Assembly (NCBI RefSeq): GCF_001636345.1
Contig: NZ_KV440945.1
Location: 2,557,414 to 2,621,413 of the forward strand
Origin: Cytobacillus gottheilii
GTDB lineage: Bacteria; Bacillota; Bacilli; Bacillales; Cytobacillaceae
Direction: 5' to 3'
Length of the DNA: 64,000 bases
Each line of letters opens with the position of its first letter. Positions within the stretch are counted from its first letter, which is position 1. The translations under genes and the position numbers were made by a program. The notes under the pieces were generated by a model that searched no databases, had not been told where the DNA came from, and was given only the letters and a program-made list of their open reading frames with translations. Positions 17,146 through 26,700 of the stretch are shown one piece after another.

Positions 17146-19323
17146 TTAGTTCTTCCGTTTTGAAAATAATAGCTTAAACTGTGCAACCGGGTCTTCGTAT
17201 TTCTTTTCGCGGATTACTTTGGTTGCAGCTTTTTCGCATAATAGGAGCTGGCTGTTGATATCTCTTTCGCCTGGCTGTTTTTTAACATAATGATAAGATC
17301 CATCTGGTGCTTGTTCACGCGCTTTGCAGTTGTCACTAAGCATTATGTTCATTGTTTCGTCGATTCGTTTCTTCAATTCGATATTTAGAATCGGGAATAG
17401 GATTTCTACTCGATTTTCCATATTTCTGGTCATTAAGTCTGCGGATGACAAGAAAACCTTGTTTTCACCATTATGATGGAAACAATAGATTCTTGTATGC
17501 TCCAAGAATGTGCCAACAATACTGCGCACTGTTATATTTTCACTGATCCCTGTAATTCCAGGACGCAAACAGCAGATCCCTCGAATAATCAGATCAATTT
17601 TTATGCCAGCAATTGAAGCTTCATATAGTTTCATAATAATAATCTTATCTGTTAATGAATTCATCTTAAGAGCGATTTTTCCGTTTCCATGCTCTTTATG
17701 AAAGGCAATTTCCTGATCAATCAGCTCTATAAACGTATCCCGGATCGCAAACGGCGCAACAGATAAGTAATGATAATCGGGCTTGTCCATATAACCGCTG
17801 AGATAGTTAAAAAAGTTAGTTGCATCTATGCCAATTTTTTCGTTATATGTTAAAAGGCCCATGTCTGTATAAAGTTTAGCCGTGGAATCGTTATAATTGC
17901 CTGTTCCTAAGTGGACATAACGCTGTATTCTTCCTTTTTCACGTCTGACAACAAGCGTAATTTTACTATGTGTTTTTAAATGATTCAGTCCATAAATCAC
18001 ATGGCAGCCTGCTCTTTCCAATTCTTTAGCCCACTGAACATTATTCTCTTCATCAAATCTCGCCTTTAACTCAACAAGAACGGTTACTTGTTTTCCATTA
18101 GCAGCAGCACGCTTTAAACTATTTATAATAGGAGAGTCTCCGCTAACTCGATAAAGAGTTTGCTTGATTGCAAGAACAGATTTACAATCCGCTGCCTGTG
18201 ATACAAAATCAATTACTGGCTCAAACGATTCGTAAGGGTGATGAAGAAGCACGTCGTTTTGCCGTATTTTTGTAAAAATGTCCCCGTCGCCTTCAAGGTC
18301 GATCGGTGGCTGAGGTATGAATGATTGCGAGCGCAGATGTTCATGTGTTGCTTCAATTGTCCGGTAGAAACCAAACAGAAACGTCATATCAAGAGGTGCT
18401 TCAAGTGTATAGATATCATCAGTATGAATCTCCAGCTCAGATAGTAAATAGTCCATTACCTGCTGATCAAAACAGCCTTTCTTAATTTCCAAACGTACAG
18501 CTGCTCCCCATTTGCGGTTTTTTAATTCTTCTTCAATTTCCTGAAGTAAATCTTCCGCTTCATCTTCATGGATATTTAAGTCCGCATTACGGGTAATTCG
18601 GAAAGGAGTTACAGACTTCACCTGATAACCGGCAAACAGTTTATGAGTAAATAAAGTGATGACGTCTTCTAATAAAATAAACTGTCTTACATTATTCTTT
18701 TTAGGAAGTTCAATAAATCGATTGATCACTGCAGGGACTTGTACGAGTACTAGATTGCCGTCAAAGGGAAATAGTTTCTTGCTTTCGGCTGATTTATCTT
18801 CTACGACAACTGCAAGGTTCAAGGATTTATTTAAAAGCATAGGAAATGGCCGGTATGCATCTATTGCCATAGGTGTTAGTACAGGAAACACTTCTTCATC
18901 AAAGAAGTTCTCTAAAAACGAATAAAACTCCTTAGAAGCCTCATCCATTGATAAAAACTTCACATTCTCTTTTTCAAGTAAAGGGGATAATTCATGTAAA
19001 AAAGCATAGTCCTGTTTTCTGACAAGATCATGCGTGCGTTTATGTATCGCTGTCAGCTGTTCTTTCGGTGTTAGTCCCGCCTTGTTCTCTGGTTTATTGA
19101 AATCTGCTTTCACCTGATCCAGCAAGCCTGCAACTCGCACCATGAAAAATTCATCAAGGTTTGAACTGAAAATAGCTAAAAACTTATAGCGATCGAGCAA
19201 GGCATTGCGAGGATCCAGTGACTCTTCCAGAACACGGTAATTAAAATCCAACCAGCTTAGCTCTCTGTTATTATAAAGTGAAGGATCATCCAAGTTCACT
19301 GCTTCATTCTTTGTTGAATCCAC
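17146..19323 (-). CDS. ppk: polyphosphate kinase (PPK1)
   Basis: A 725-residue enzyme that reversibly transfers the gamma-phosphate of ATP to polyphosphate. The N-terminal domain opens with 'YNNRELSWLDFNYRVLEES', typical of PPK1. 'GLNHLKTHSKITLVV' near residue 450 contains the histidine that is phosphorylated, and 'CFHHNGENKVFLSSADLM' near 610 the second active-site His and a phospholipase-D-like motif. Length is normal. Start GTG 19323 has AAGGAG about 10 bases upstream. An ATG directly followed by TAG overlaps this GTG (ATGTAGTG), so ribosomes may meet a one-codon ORF first. Five hexamers resembling a Pho box lie upstream, suggesting induction by phosphate starvation. Confidence 0.95.
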   Translation of the reverse strand: MDSTKNEAVNLDDPSLYNNRELSWLDFNYRVLEESLDPRNALLDRYKFLAIFSSNLDEFFMVRVAGLLDQVKADFNKPENKAGLTPKEQLTAIHKRTHDLVRKQDYAFLHELSPLLEKENVKFLSMDEASKEFYSFLENFFDEEVFPVLTPMAIDAYRPFPMLLNKSLNLAVVVEDKSAESKKLFPFDGNLVLVQVPAVINRFIELPKKNNVRQFILLEDVITLFTHKLFAGYQVKSVTPFRITRNADLNIHEDEAEDLLQEIEEELKNRKWGAAVRLEIKKGCFDQQVMDYLLSELEIHTDDIYTLEAPLDMTFLFGFYRTIEATHEHLRSQSFIPQPPIDLEGDGDIFTKIRQNDVLLHHPYESFEPVIDFVSQAADCKSVLAIKQTLYRVSGDSPIINSLKRAAANGKQVTVLVELKARFDEENNVQWAKELERAGCHVIYGLNHLKTHSKITLVVRREKGRIQRYVHLGTGNYNDSTAKLYTDMGLLTYNEKIGIDATNFFNYLSGYMDKPDYHYLSVAPFAIRDTFIELIDQEIAFHKEHGNGKIALKMNSLTDKIIIMKLYEASIAGIKIDLIIRGICCLRPGITGISENITVRSIVGTFLEHTRIYCFHHNGENKVFLSSADLMTRNMENRVEILFPILNIELKKRIDETMNIMLSDNCKAREQAPDGSYHYVKKQPGERDINSQLLLCEKAATKVIREKKYEDPVAQFKLLFSKRKN

Positions 19324-19363
19324 TACATTCCAACTCCTTCAATCATTTAAATCCTTTAAACTT

Positions 19364-19413
19364 TACCAATGTTTTGTAAATCAAAACAATAGGAATTGTT
19401 AAATTTTCGTTAA
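19364..19413 (-). promoter_or_regulatory. Pho-box-like array for ppk
   Basis: On the minus strand five hexamers lie exactly 11 bases apart: TTAACG, TTAACA, TATTGT, TTTACA, TTGGTA. The PhoP consensus of B. subtilis is TT(A/T/C)A(C/T)A repeated with 5-base spacers. Two or three copies match well and two are weak. A poor -10 (TAAAGT) lies 9 bases beyond the fourth copy. Confidence 0.55.
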
Positions 19414-19449
19414 TATTTTTACTATAATGTCTTCAAAGTCATTATAGCA

Positions 19450-19503
19450 TTTACATTTTTTTTACGATAGATTACTATTAAATTTATCTGATTTCTTTAT
19501 AAA
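19450..19503 (+). promoter_or_regulatory. Pho box and -10 element for ppx
   Basis: Four hexamers at exact 11-base steps: TTTACA (19450), TTTACG (19461), TTACTA (19472), TTTATC (19483). Each has at most one mismatch to TT(A/T/C)A(C/T)A. A -10 like TATAAA (19498-19503) follows 9 bases after the last hexamer, the spacing expected for PhoP-activated promoters, where the box replaces the -35. Confidence 0.65.
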
Positions 19504-19537
19504 AGGATCTACAACCAGCAAAGGAAGTGTACAGGAA

Positions 19538-20449
19538 TTGAAGGAAAGACTGATCGGTATTATAGATATTGGCTCCAACTCGGTTCGGCTGGTCATTTAT
19601 CAGATTGATAATACCAACAATTACACAGAAATCAAAAATGAAAAAGTATCGGCAAGACTGATCAATTATATTCAGGATGATGGCAATTTAAAAGAAGAAG
19701 GAATACAAATCTTACTTTCCACCCTTAATCAATTTAACGAAATCTTAACCTCCTACCCTGAAATAGAGGTCACGGGATTTGCTACTGCTGTCATTAGGCA
19801 GGCTTCAAATAAAGAAGCCATTTTAAATGCTATGAAATTACATATAGATTGCCCGTTCCGACTCTTAAGTGAATATGAAGAAGCCTATTACGGCTATGTC
19901 AGTGTTGTGAATGCAATTGATTTAGACGATGGCTTTACGATCGATATTGGCGGAGGCAGCACAGAGATTACCCTATTTAAAGATCGAGAATTAATTGAAT
20001 ATGTGAGTTTCCCATTTGGTGCAGTCTCCTTGGATCGGCGCTTTCCTTGTGATCAGGAATTGACAGTGGCTCATTTAGAAAAGATTCATTCCTTTTTAAT
20101 TGAAACGTTTAAAAAGCATCCTTGGCTAACCCATCAAAATGCTCCTATTATTGGAATTGGGGGAACGGCGCGAAACGTAGGACGTGTTCATCAAGCAACT
20201 AAGAAGATTGAACAGCCTGTAATGAGCTATGCAGAAGTTAATCGTGTTCTCATGGAGATTGCCTCCATCCCTGTTCAAGATCGTGGGAAAATAAAAGGGC
20301 TCTCTAAAAAAAGAAAAGATATCATTATTCCAGGGATTATGATTATCCTGGCTCTTATGGAGGAAATTCAAGCGCCTTATTTTATGCCTATTGATCAATC
20401 GATTCGTGAAGGGATATTATGCGATCATTTTCTTAGAAAAAATCAATAA
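19538..20449 (+). CDS. ppx: Ppx/GppA-family exopolyphosphatase
   Basis: A 303-residue member of the actin-like ASKHA phosphatases that removes terminal phosphates from polyphosphate or converts pppGpp to ppGpp. Motifs are 'GIIDIGSNSVRLVIYQI' (phosphate 1), 'TIDIGGGSTEITLF' (phosphate 2), 'FPFGAVSLDRRF', and 'IIGIGGTARNVGR' (adenosine-type loop). It lacks the C-terminal HD-like domain of the 500-residue E. coli Ppx, so it is the short type. Start TTG 19538, with AAGGAAGTG 8 bases upstream. Divergent from ppk, with which it sets polyphosphate levels; a good Pho box precedes it. Confidence 0.9.
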   Translation: MKERLIGIIDIGSNSVRLVIYQIDNTNNYTEIKNEKVSARLINYIQDDGNLKEEGIQILLSTLNQFNEILTSYPEIEVTGFATAVIRQASNKEAILNAMKLHIDCPFRLLSEYEEAYYGYVSVVNAIDLDDGFTIDIGGGSTEITLFKDRELIEYVSFPFGAVSLDRRFPCDQELTVAHLEKIHSFLIETFKKHPWLTHQNAPIIGIGGTARNVGRVHQATKKIEQPVMSYAEVNRVLMEIASIPVQDRGKIKGLSKKRKDIIIPGIMIILALMEEIQAPYFMPIDQSIREGILCDHFLRKNQ

Positions 20450-20456
20450 GTACTAT

Positions 20457-20505
20457 GCCATCAGTCTGGTTTTGTCCCATATCAAACTGATGGCTTTTTT
20501 TATTT
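20457..20505 (+). terminator. ppx terminator
   Basis: GCCATCAGT pairs with ACTGATGGC (inner extension TTTG / CAAA) and is followed by seven Ts, directly after the ppx stop. Confidence 0.85.
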
Positions 20506-20612
20506 TTAGAATCACCTCAGTTGTATAATTTTTCTACTTTAAACCATCCTAAAAGGAAGTTAATACAATACTTTGCATTTTCCATAATGCTTAAATATGA
20601 GGTGATGATCCA

Positions 20613-21074
20613 TTGACACTAATTTTTAGAATTTCAATTGTGCTTATATCTTGGTTTAGCATTATATTTCTCCCCAAATCCTCATTTCGCAAATACTTAA
20701 CGGTTACATTATTTTCGGCATGCGTTTTATTGGCAGAAACAATGATGGCTATTGGATATAAATGGTGGAAGACGCAAGGCGGGGTTAAATATACTATTTT
20801 TAATGCCCTTTCCTTTATTTTTGGCCCTTTCTTTGCCGTCAATATGTGGATCTTTCATTTTACGAACGGCAGATTTTTCCTCTATACACTTATAAACTTA
20901 GTAATGGATTTAATATTTGCTTTTCCACTGAACATCTTCTTCCAAAAAGTTGGAGCCTATAAGCTTAAGAAATTTAAATCTAAGCATCTATTTTATACAG
21001 CATTTGCCTATTCTTTTATCAATTATGGCTTCCAGAAGCTCGTTGAAAAAGGAGATGTGAACTCCCAGTCATGA
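20613..21074 (+). CDS. CBO0543-family membrane protein
   Basis: A 153-residue protein with four or five hydrophobic segments ('FRISIVLISWFSIIFLP', then helices around residues 30, 65, 85 and 125). The ending 'FTAFAYSFINYGFQKLVEKG'-like amphipathic tail and the aromatic-rich loops fit the CBO0543 family, widespread in spore formers and of unknown function. Start TTG 20613 has GAGGTGATG 5 bases upstream. Its stop overlaps the ATG of the next gene (ATGA), so the two form one translational unit. Confidence 0.65.
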   Translation: MTLIFRISIVLISWFSIIFLPKSSFRKYLTVTLFSACVLLAETMMAIGYKWWKTQGGVKYTIFNALSFIFGPFFAVNMWIFHFTNGRFFLYTLINLVMDLIFAFPLNIFFQKVGAYKLKKFKSKHLFYTAFAYSFINYGFQKLVEKGDVNSQS

Positions 21075-22138
21075 ATTTCACACTTAAACACCCTGTGAAG
21101 CTATTTGATCAGACAGAACGGTATGGACCCATTCATAACATTTTTGGGATTGGCGACCCCCATGTTACAAAAATCCAAAACCAATGGTGGATGTTTTTTG
21201 GCGGTTTCCAGTCTAATTTTAAAAATAATATTTTTTCTGCCTACCTTCCTGCTGGTGAAGGGCTTGATTGTAATGAGTGGAAAATCATGACGGATAAAGA
21301 TAATCCTACGAAAGCAAAACCTTTAATTGCTAATTCCGCTAAGGGCAGCTGGGATTATTTTGGCTATCATACCCCTTGCTTTGTAAGCGGATTCGATGAA
21401 AAAGGCGGCAGAGTAGAGAGAGTTTATTATACTGGGAGGGCTTCAAAAAAAGTCCTTGATAATCAAGCTCCATATTCAATTGGTGTCATCGAAAAGAAAG
21501 AGGACAACTGGGTCCGTTATCCGCAGCCAATAATAACTGGTACTGCCGCCAGTCCAAATGTGCTTGAACCAAAAGTTCGTTATTATAATGGTTTATGGAG
21601 AATGTGGTATGTGACAACTGTTCAGGAAACGGGAAAAACCGGAGAACCCCGCTATACCATTCAATATATTGAAAGTCAAAACGGCTTAGAAGATTGGTCT
21701 GAGCCTATCTCTCTATTTAACGAGGATGAAAACTATTATGATGCCTCTGTTCATCAGACACCGTCCTCAGCTTTTGAAATGACGGTATGCCGCAGCACCA
21801 ATTTATATGGAAGAACGCCATTTCCTCCGCAAGGGTTATGGCTGCTGGAAGGAAAGAAGCCAAATGGAGACCGAAACAACTGGTCATCTCATCCATATGA
21901 GCTGATTGAGTGTGAAGCTGGAGAAGAGTGGTATAAACACGGAATTGCCGCCCCCTGCGCCTATTATGGTGAAAACGAACATGACCGCAATACTCTGTAC
22001 ATATTTTTCACAGGAGTAAACGAACGCAGAAATTGGGCAGGTATTACTTTTACAAAACTAAAAGAAGGAAAATGGCCGCCGTTTCCTTCTCCATTCTATT
22101 TTTCAATCGGAAAGGTGGAATGTCATAAAATCGTTTAA
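21071..22138 (+). CDS. five-bladed beta-propeller glycosidase-like protein
   Basis: A 355-residue protein without signal peptide. Repeats of the pattern 'hydrophobic strand - W/Y-x-M-F/W - F/Y' occur about five times ('QNQWWMFFGGF', 'RVERVYYTGRA', 'NGLWRMWYVTT', 'FEMTVCRSTN', 'NTLYIFFTGV'), the look of GH43/GH130-type five-bladed propellers. 'DPHVTKIQNQWWMFFGG' resembles the blade-1 catalytic-base strand, and 'EPKVRYYNGLWRMWY' a further active-site strand with a Glu. The substrate is unknown and activity not certain. Its start overlaps the preceding membrane-protein gene, an uncommon pairing. Confidence 0.6.
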   Translation: MNFTLKHPVKLFDQTERYGPIHNIFGIGDPHVTKIQNQWWMFFGGFQSNFKNNIFSAYLPAGEGLDCNEWKIMTDKDNPTKAKPLIANSAKGSWDYFGYHTPCFVSGFDEKGGRVERVYYTGRASKKVLDNQAPYSIGVIEKKEDNWVRYPQPIITGTAASPNVLEPKVRYYNGLWRMWYVTTVQETGKTGEPRYTIQYIESQNGLEDWSEPISLFNEDENYYDASVHQTPSSAFEMTVCRSTNLYGRTPFPPQGLWLLEGKKPNGDRNNWSSHPYELIECEAGEEWYKHGIAAPCAYYGENEHDRNTLYIFFTGVNERRNWAGITFTKLKEGKWPPFPSPFYFSIGKVECHKIV

Positions 22139-22243
22139 CGGAATTATGATGTTTGACACTCTTTGTTCATACTCTCGTCATATTTATCCTTTATTCTATA
22201 AATGTAGCTAGGACAAGCAATACCCTTTTCCTCCTTTTTAATA

Positions 22244-22280
22244 GGGACTGTATCCAATGATGGGTACAGTCCCTTTTGCT
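22244..22280 (+). terminator. hairpin terminator after the propeller gene
   Basis: GGGACTGTA pairs with TACAGTCCC around a 12-base loop, then a T-rich tail on the plus strand, about 105 bases beyond the gene. It also lies just after the convergent NUDIX gene's stop. Confidence 0.65.
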
Positions 22281-22282
22281 TT

Positions 22283-22732
22283 TTACTCTTCATGAAAAAA
22301 AGAGAGGTTAAATAGCGGATTTTTGAGCAAATTTTTCGCAATACGCTTCATATTTGCAGCGTTTCGCAGCATTCTTTCTTCTGTTTGGATAAGATCTGAG
22401 AGTCGTATCCACTTTGCTTCTACTATATCTTCCTCTGTCATTCTTAGTGACTCTCCGCTATGTGAAGCAATAAATTGAAAAAGAATAACAGGATCGTTTG
22501 AATCACTTATGAATTGATATACACCTGTAGTACCTGTAATCGATACTTGCAGTCCCGTTTCTTCTCTCACTTCTCGGGTGGCTGCTGCAATAATATCTTC
22601 CCCATCTTCTAAACGGCCGGATGGAAAATTCCAGCCCTTCTTTTCTTCTCTTATAATTAGAACTTCTTCTTGTTCATTAAATATTGCTACACTCGCTACA
22701 AGTACATTTTTTCTCATCGATATGTGACTCAA
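22283..22732 (-). CDS. NUDIX hydrolase
   Basis: A 149-residue protein with a complete Nudix box, 'GRLEDGEDIIAAATREVREETG' in two halves (G-x5-E-x7-R-E-x2-E-E-x-G), at residues ~39-61. It hydrolyses a nucleoside diphosphate linked to another moiety; the substrate is unknown. It overlaps the stop of the upstream prolyl aminopeptidase gene by 4 bases. Start is uncertain: TTG 22732 is at the overlap, while ATG 22717 (M-R-K-N-V-L) has no clear ribosome binding site either. Coupling by overlap favours TTG 22732. Confidence 0.8.
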   Translation of the reverse strand: MSHISMRKNVLVASVAIFNEQEEVLIIREEKKGWNFPSGRLEDGEDIIAAATREVREETGLQVSITGTTGVYQFISDSNDPVILFQFIASHSGESLRMTEEDIVEAKWIRLSDLIQTEERMLRNAANMKRIAKNLLKNPLFNLSFFHEE

Positions 22733-23598
22733 TCGTTTTGGTTAAGAAAATTAGAAATAACATTTACATACTGTTCAGGCTCTTCAATATACGGCATATG
22801 GGCACTTTTTTCGAAAACATGAAATGCCGAATTAGGAGTTAGCTCACTAAAGGATTGTGTTGACTGTGGTGTTGCCTCATCATAGCGGCCGCATGTATAT
22901 AAAGATGGAATTTCGATTTCTTTCAGCTGCTGTGTACAATCGAAGCTTTTTAAGTTTCCAGTTACATGAAACTCAGAAGGACCCCACATCATATTGTATA
23001 CTTCAGGACTTCTGTATTTTGCGCCTTCCTTTAAAAACGCAGGCATTGGATCCAATCTGCAGACAAACATTTTATTAAATTCAGCTGTTGCCTCTTTATA
23101 TGCTTCTGAATCGGTTGTTCCGTTTGCTTCACATTCTTTTAAGATAGCTTGGACATCTTCCGGCAAAAGCTGGCGGTTTCGTTCCTGATCCTCTGCCCAT
23201 AAAGGGGCACTTAAGCATGGACTTGAAAAAATCACACTTTTTACGCCAGCTGGCTTTGTTAATAAATAGGCTGCCGCAAGAGTTGTTCCCCAAGAGTGTC
23301 CAAGAATATGTACTTCATCTAACTTTAGGGCTTCACGGACTTGCCCAAGCTCTTCTACAAAACGATCTATATGCCAAAGTGATTTGTCGTTTGGCCGCTC
23401 GGATTTTCCGCAGCCAAGCTGATCATAAAAAATCACTGGACGGTCCTTAGCGAGTATTTTCAGATCCTGCATAGAGTAATGAGACGAACCCGGTCCGCCA
23501 TGCAGAATAATGACCGGTGTTCCGGTCCCCTCTCCCACATGCTTCTGATACCATACTTTACCGCCTGTTACATCAATCATTCCTTCTGTTGCATTCAT
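22729..23598 (-). CDS. proline iminopeptidase-family alpha/beta hydrolase
   Basis: A 289-residue alpha/beta hydrolase. 'VIILHGGPGSSHYSM' is the oxyanion H-G-G-P-G motif of the S33 prolyl aminopeptidase family, 'HILGHSWGTTLAA' holds the nucleophile Ser, 'YDEATPQ' the acid Asp, and 'KSAHMPYIEEP' the catalytic His. It likely removes N-terminal proline (or a similar residue) from peptides in the cytosol. A good AAGGAGGAG site precedes ATG. First gene of a pair with the NUDIX hydrolase. Confidence 0.85.
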   Translation of the reverse strand: MNATEGMIDVTGGKVWYQKHVGEGTGTPVIILHGGPGSSHYSMQDLKILAKDRPVIFYDQLGCGKSERPNDKSLWHIDRFVEELGQVREALKLDEVHILGHSWGTTLAAAYLLTKPAGVKSVIFSSPCLSAPLWAEDQERNRQLLPEDVQAILKECEANGTTDSEAYKEATAEFNKMFVCRLDPMPAFLKEGAKYRSPEVYNMMWGPSEFHVTGNLKSFDCTQQLKEIEIPSLYTCGRYDEATPQSTQSFSELTPNSAFHVFEKSAHMPYIEEPEQYVNVISNFLNQND

Positions 23599-23733
23599 TG
23601 TTACTCCTCCTTTTTTTGCTAGCTTAGTAAGTGTTTTTAAAGATTGTAATGAACACTAAATATGCTGACAGATATATGAAGATAAACGGCTTGCCCAGGA
23701 ATTATTAAAAAACACCCCCAGGCAGCATGTCCT

Positions 23734-26700
23734 CTATTGTAATAGCTCTACAATATCCTCTTCCGTTAAACTGGCATCAAATGTTAATACTTCATCTATT
23801 AAGTCGCGCTTTTTCTCCTGAAGAAGATTAATTTTTTCCTCTACGGTGCCTCTTGAAATTAGTTTTATCACTTGCACATGGTGTTTTTGCCCCATTCTAT
23901 GGGCGCGGTCTGCTGCTTGTTCTTCAACAGCTGGATTCCACCATAAATCATATAGGATAACAGTATCTGCACCTGTTAAATTAAGACCTGTTCCACCAGC
24001 TTTTAACGAAATCAGAAAGAGATCGCGTTCCCCCTCATTAAAACGCGTGCATAGTTCTACCCTTTCGGAAGAAGGTGTTTGTCCATCCAAATAGAAAAAA
24101 TCCATCCCCAACTTTGCAGCTTCCTGTCCAATTATGGCAAGCATTTTCGTAAATTGAGAAAAAATCAGTATCCTTCTGCCGGCATGCTGTGCTTCTTGAA
24201 GGATTTGGATCAATTGCTCCAGTTTAGCGGAGCCGCCCTTGTATCCGTCCACAAACAAGCCGGGATGACAGCAAATCTGCCGCAGCCTGGTGATGCCAGC
24301 GAGGATTTTGATGCGATTTTTCCTCAGTGTCTGTTTATCCAGATGCTTGAGCGTATCATGACGAAGCTTTGCCAAGTATGCAGCATAGAGCTTTTTCTGA
24401 TCTGGAAGCAGTTCGGATGAATCGATCATTTCTATCTTCTCAGGCAGCTCCAAAAGCACATCTTTTTTTAGTCTGCGCAGCAAAAATGGCCGAATTCTTT
24501 TGGAGATTTTCTCCCGGGTTAAATGACTGTATTCTTTTATACCGCCGAATAATTCCGGGAATACAACATGAAAAATCGACCACAGCTCTTCTAATGCATT
24601 TTCAACTGGTGTTCCTGTTAAAGCAATGCGGCGATCAGCCTGAATCTTTTTAACTGCTTTGGCTGTCTGGGTTGTTGGATTTTTAAAAGCTTGTGCTTCG
24701 TCAAAGAAAACCGTATGAAAAGATAACGACTCATAATTCCGACTATCTTTTAAAAGCAGCGGATATGAAGTAATCATAACATCTAATTCTGAAAATCGGC
24801 TTATCATCGCTTCCCGTTCTTTTTGTTCACCATCTATGACAGCAGCCTCTATTTCTGGCGCAAAATTCATAAGCTCATGCAGCCAATTATAAGTAACGGA
24901 TGCTGGACAGATAATTAAGATCGGTTTCCTCTGTTCGCGCACTGCATCTAATTCAGATAGAATAAAAGCAATGCTCTGCAGCGTTTTCCCGAGTCCCATA
25001 TCATCCGCCAATATGCCGCCAAATCCGTAAGCCGCCAGCGTTTTCATCCAGTAATAGCCAACTTTTTGATAGTCTCTTAAAATAGATTTTAACTGATCAG
25101 GAACAGGATATGTGGCCTCATTAGGATTTTGCAGCTTTTCTAAAAAGCCTTTTAGTGACTCTTCCATTGTAAAGAGCTGTCCGTTCTCATCCGTTTCAAG
25201 TACCTGCAACCCTTTCGAAACAGGCATTTGGTAGAGGCTCTCTTCTTCATTGACCTGACTCGGAACCATTTGCAGGAACCGCTGAATTTCCTCAAACTCT
25301 TTTGATTCCAGCGAAAGCAGCGATCCATTGCGGAGCCGATAATATTTGCGCTTTTCCTCAAGCGCTTGAAGCAGCTCGCGTATATGATGATCCGAAACAC
25401 CGTCAAGTTCAAACTTAAATTCAAGCCAATTCGTTCGTTCTCTTTTAAAAGCAACCCGAAAACGCGGTTTAGGATTTTCTCTAAAAATCCGATTGCGCAC
25501 AGCCGTTGTAGCATACACATGTACAAGCTTTTGCAGCTTTGGCAGCAGGTGATATAAAAATTGATACTCAAGCCCCTCATTTTGCAGCATATAGCCGCCA
25601 TCACTTTTCGCAAACTGACCTTCTTCCATGAGCTCTAGGATCTGATTTTCCTTTTGCACATCTCGCACAATCCTTACCCCAGGAGGAGGCTCGCGATTTT
25701 CAAGCGGCTGAATAACAATTTGTTCGTAATGAAACTCTAGACCCGCCAATAAGCGGTTATTGATTCGATCCAGATACAGTTTCGCCTGCAGCGGAGTCCG
25801 CATAATATCAGCTGGTATATGAACAATTCCGATCTTCCGAAGTCCTGGAACAACCTGCTTTATAAAAAAGTCGAGCTGATCTTTTGTGATCGGGATTTCA
25901 TTTGCAGAGGATTGCTTTAGCATTTTATCCAGCTCATATAGCTGCTGGAATTGATCTTTCGGCAGCATAAACATGATGCTGTCAATGAGCATCGCAGAAT
26001 ACCGATGAAAAAGAAGAGCGTTCTGCAGTCCTTGAACATGCATAACATATTGTCCAGCTTGAGCACCATCTTTTAGTGTAAAATGAAGCGGCGGCGTTTG
26101 CTCAGATACCTGCAATGGAAATTGGGAAAATTTGATCGGAATGTTTCCTGTATATTCTTTCAAATGAGACCATAAAGAAGCAGAAATGATAAATTCACCA
26201 TTATCCTCTTCTTGAAACATGCTCTCATCGATAATCATTTGATAGAGCAGTTCGAAAAAGCGATCCACATCCGGATGAAAGCAGTGCTCATTAGGATCAT
26301 AGGTAAATTGCAAAGACAGCACACAAGTTTGCCGCTTTTTTACCGCTTTAATAAACGCTCGAATATTTTGTATTCTAATGGATTGTATGCTGATTGATAG
26401 TGACAGCAAATGATCATTGCTGCCGATTTCTTTTATCTCGCATAAAAACTCTGCTTTTAGCATCATCCGATTTTCAAAATGACGCTGCTGACTGCTTGCT
26501 GGCAAAGACTTTTTCTGAAAAAGACTAAGCAAACCATCAGTTAAATCGCTTTTACCGCCCTTTGGTGCTATTGGCGATATCCCCTGTCGCTGGATTTCGT
26601 GGATTGCAAGCATCACAGCTGCCACATGCTGGCAGTCCTTTGTATAGGAGGCAAGCTTTGGACATGTACATTCTGCTTGCAGTTCACCGCTCACATCACT

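Noticed and set aside
22144..22341. 65-codon minus-strand frame
   Set aside because: Contains a terminator hairpin and overlaps the NUDIX gene in another frame; no ribosome binding site.
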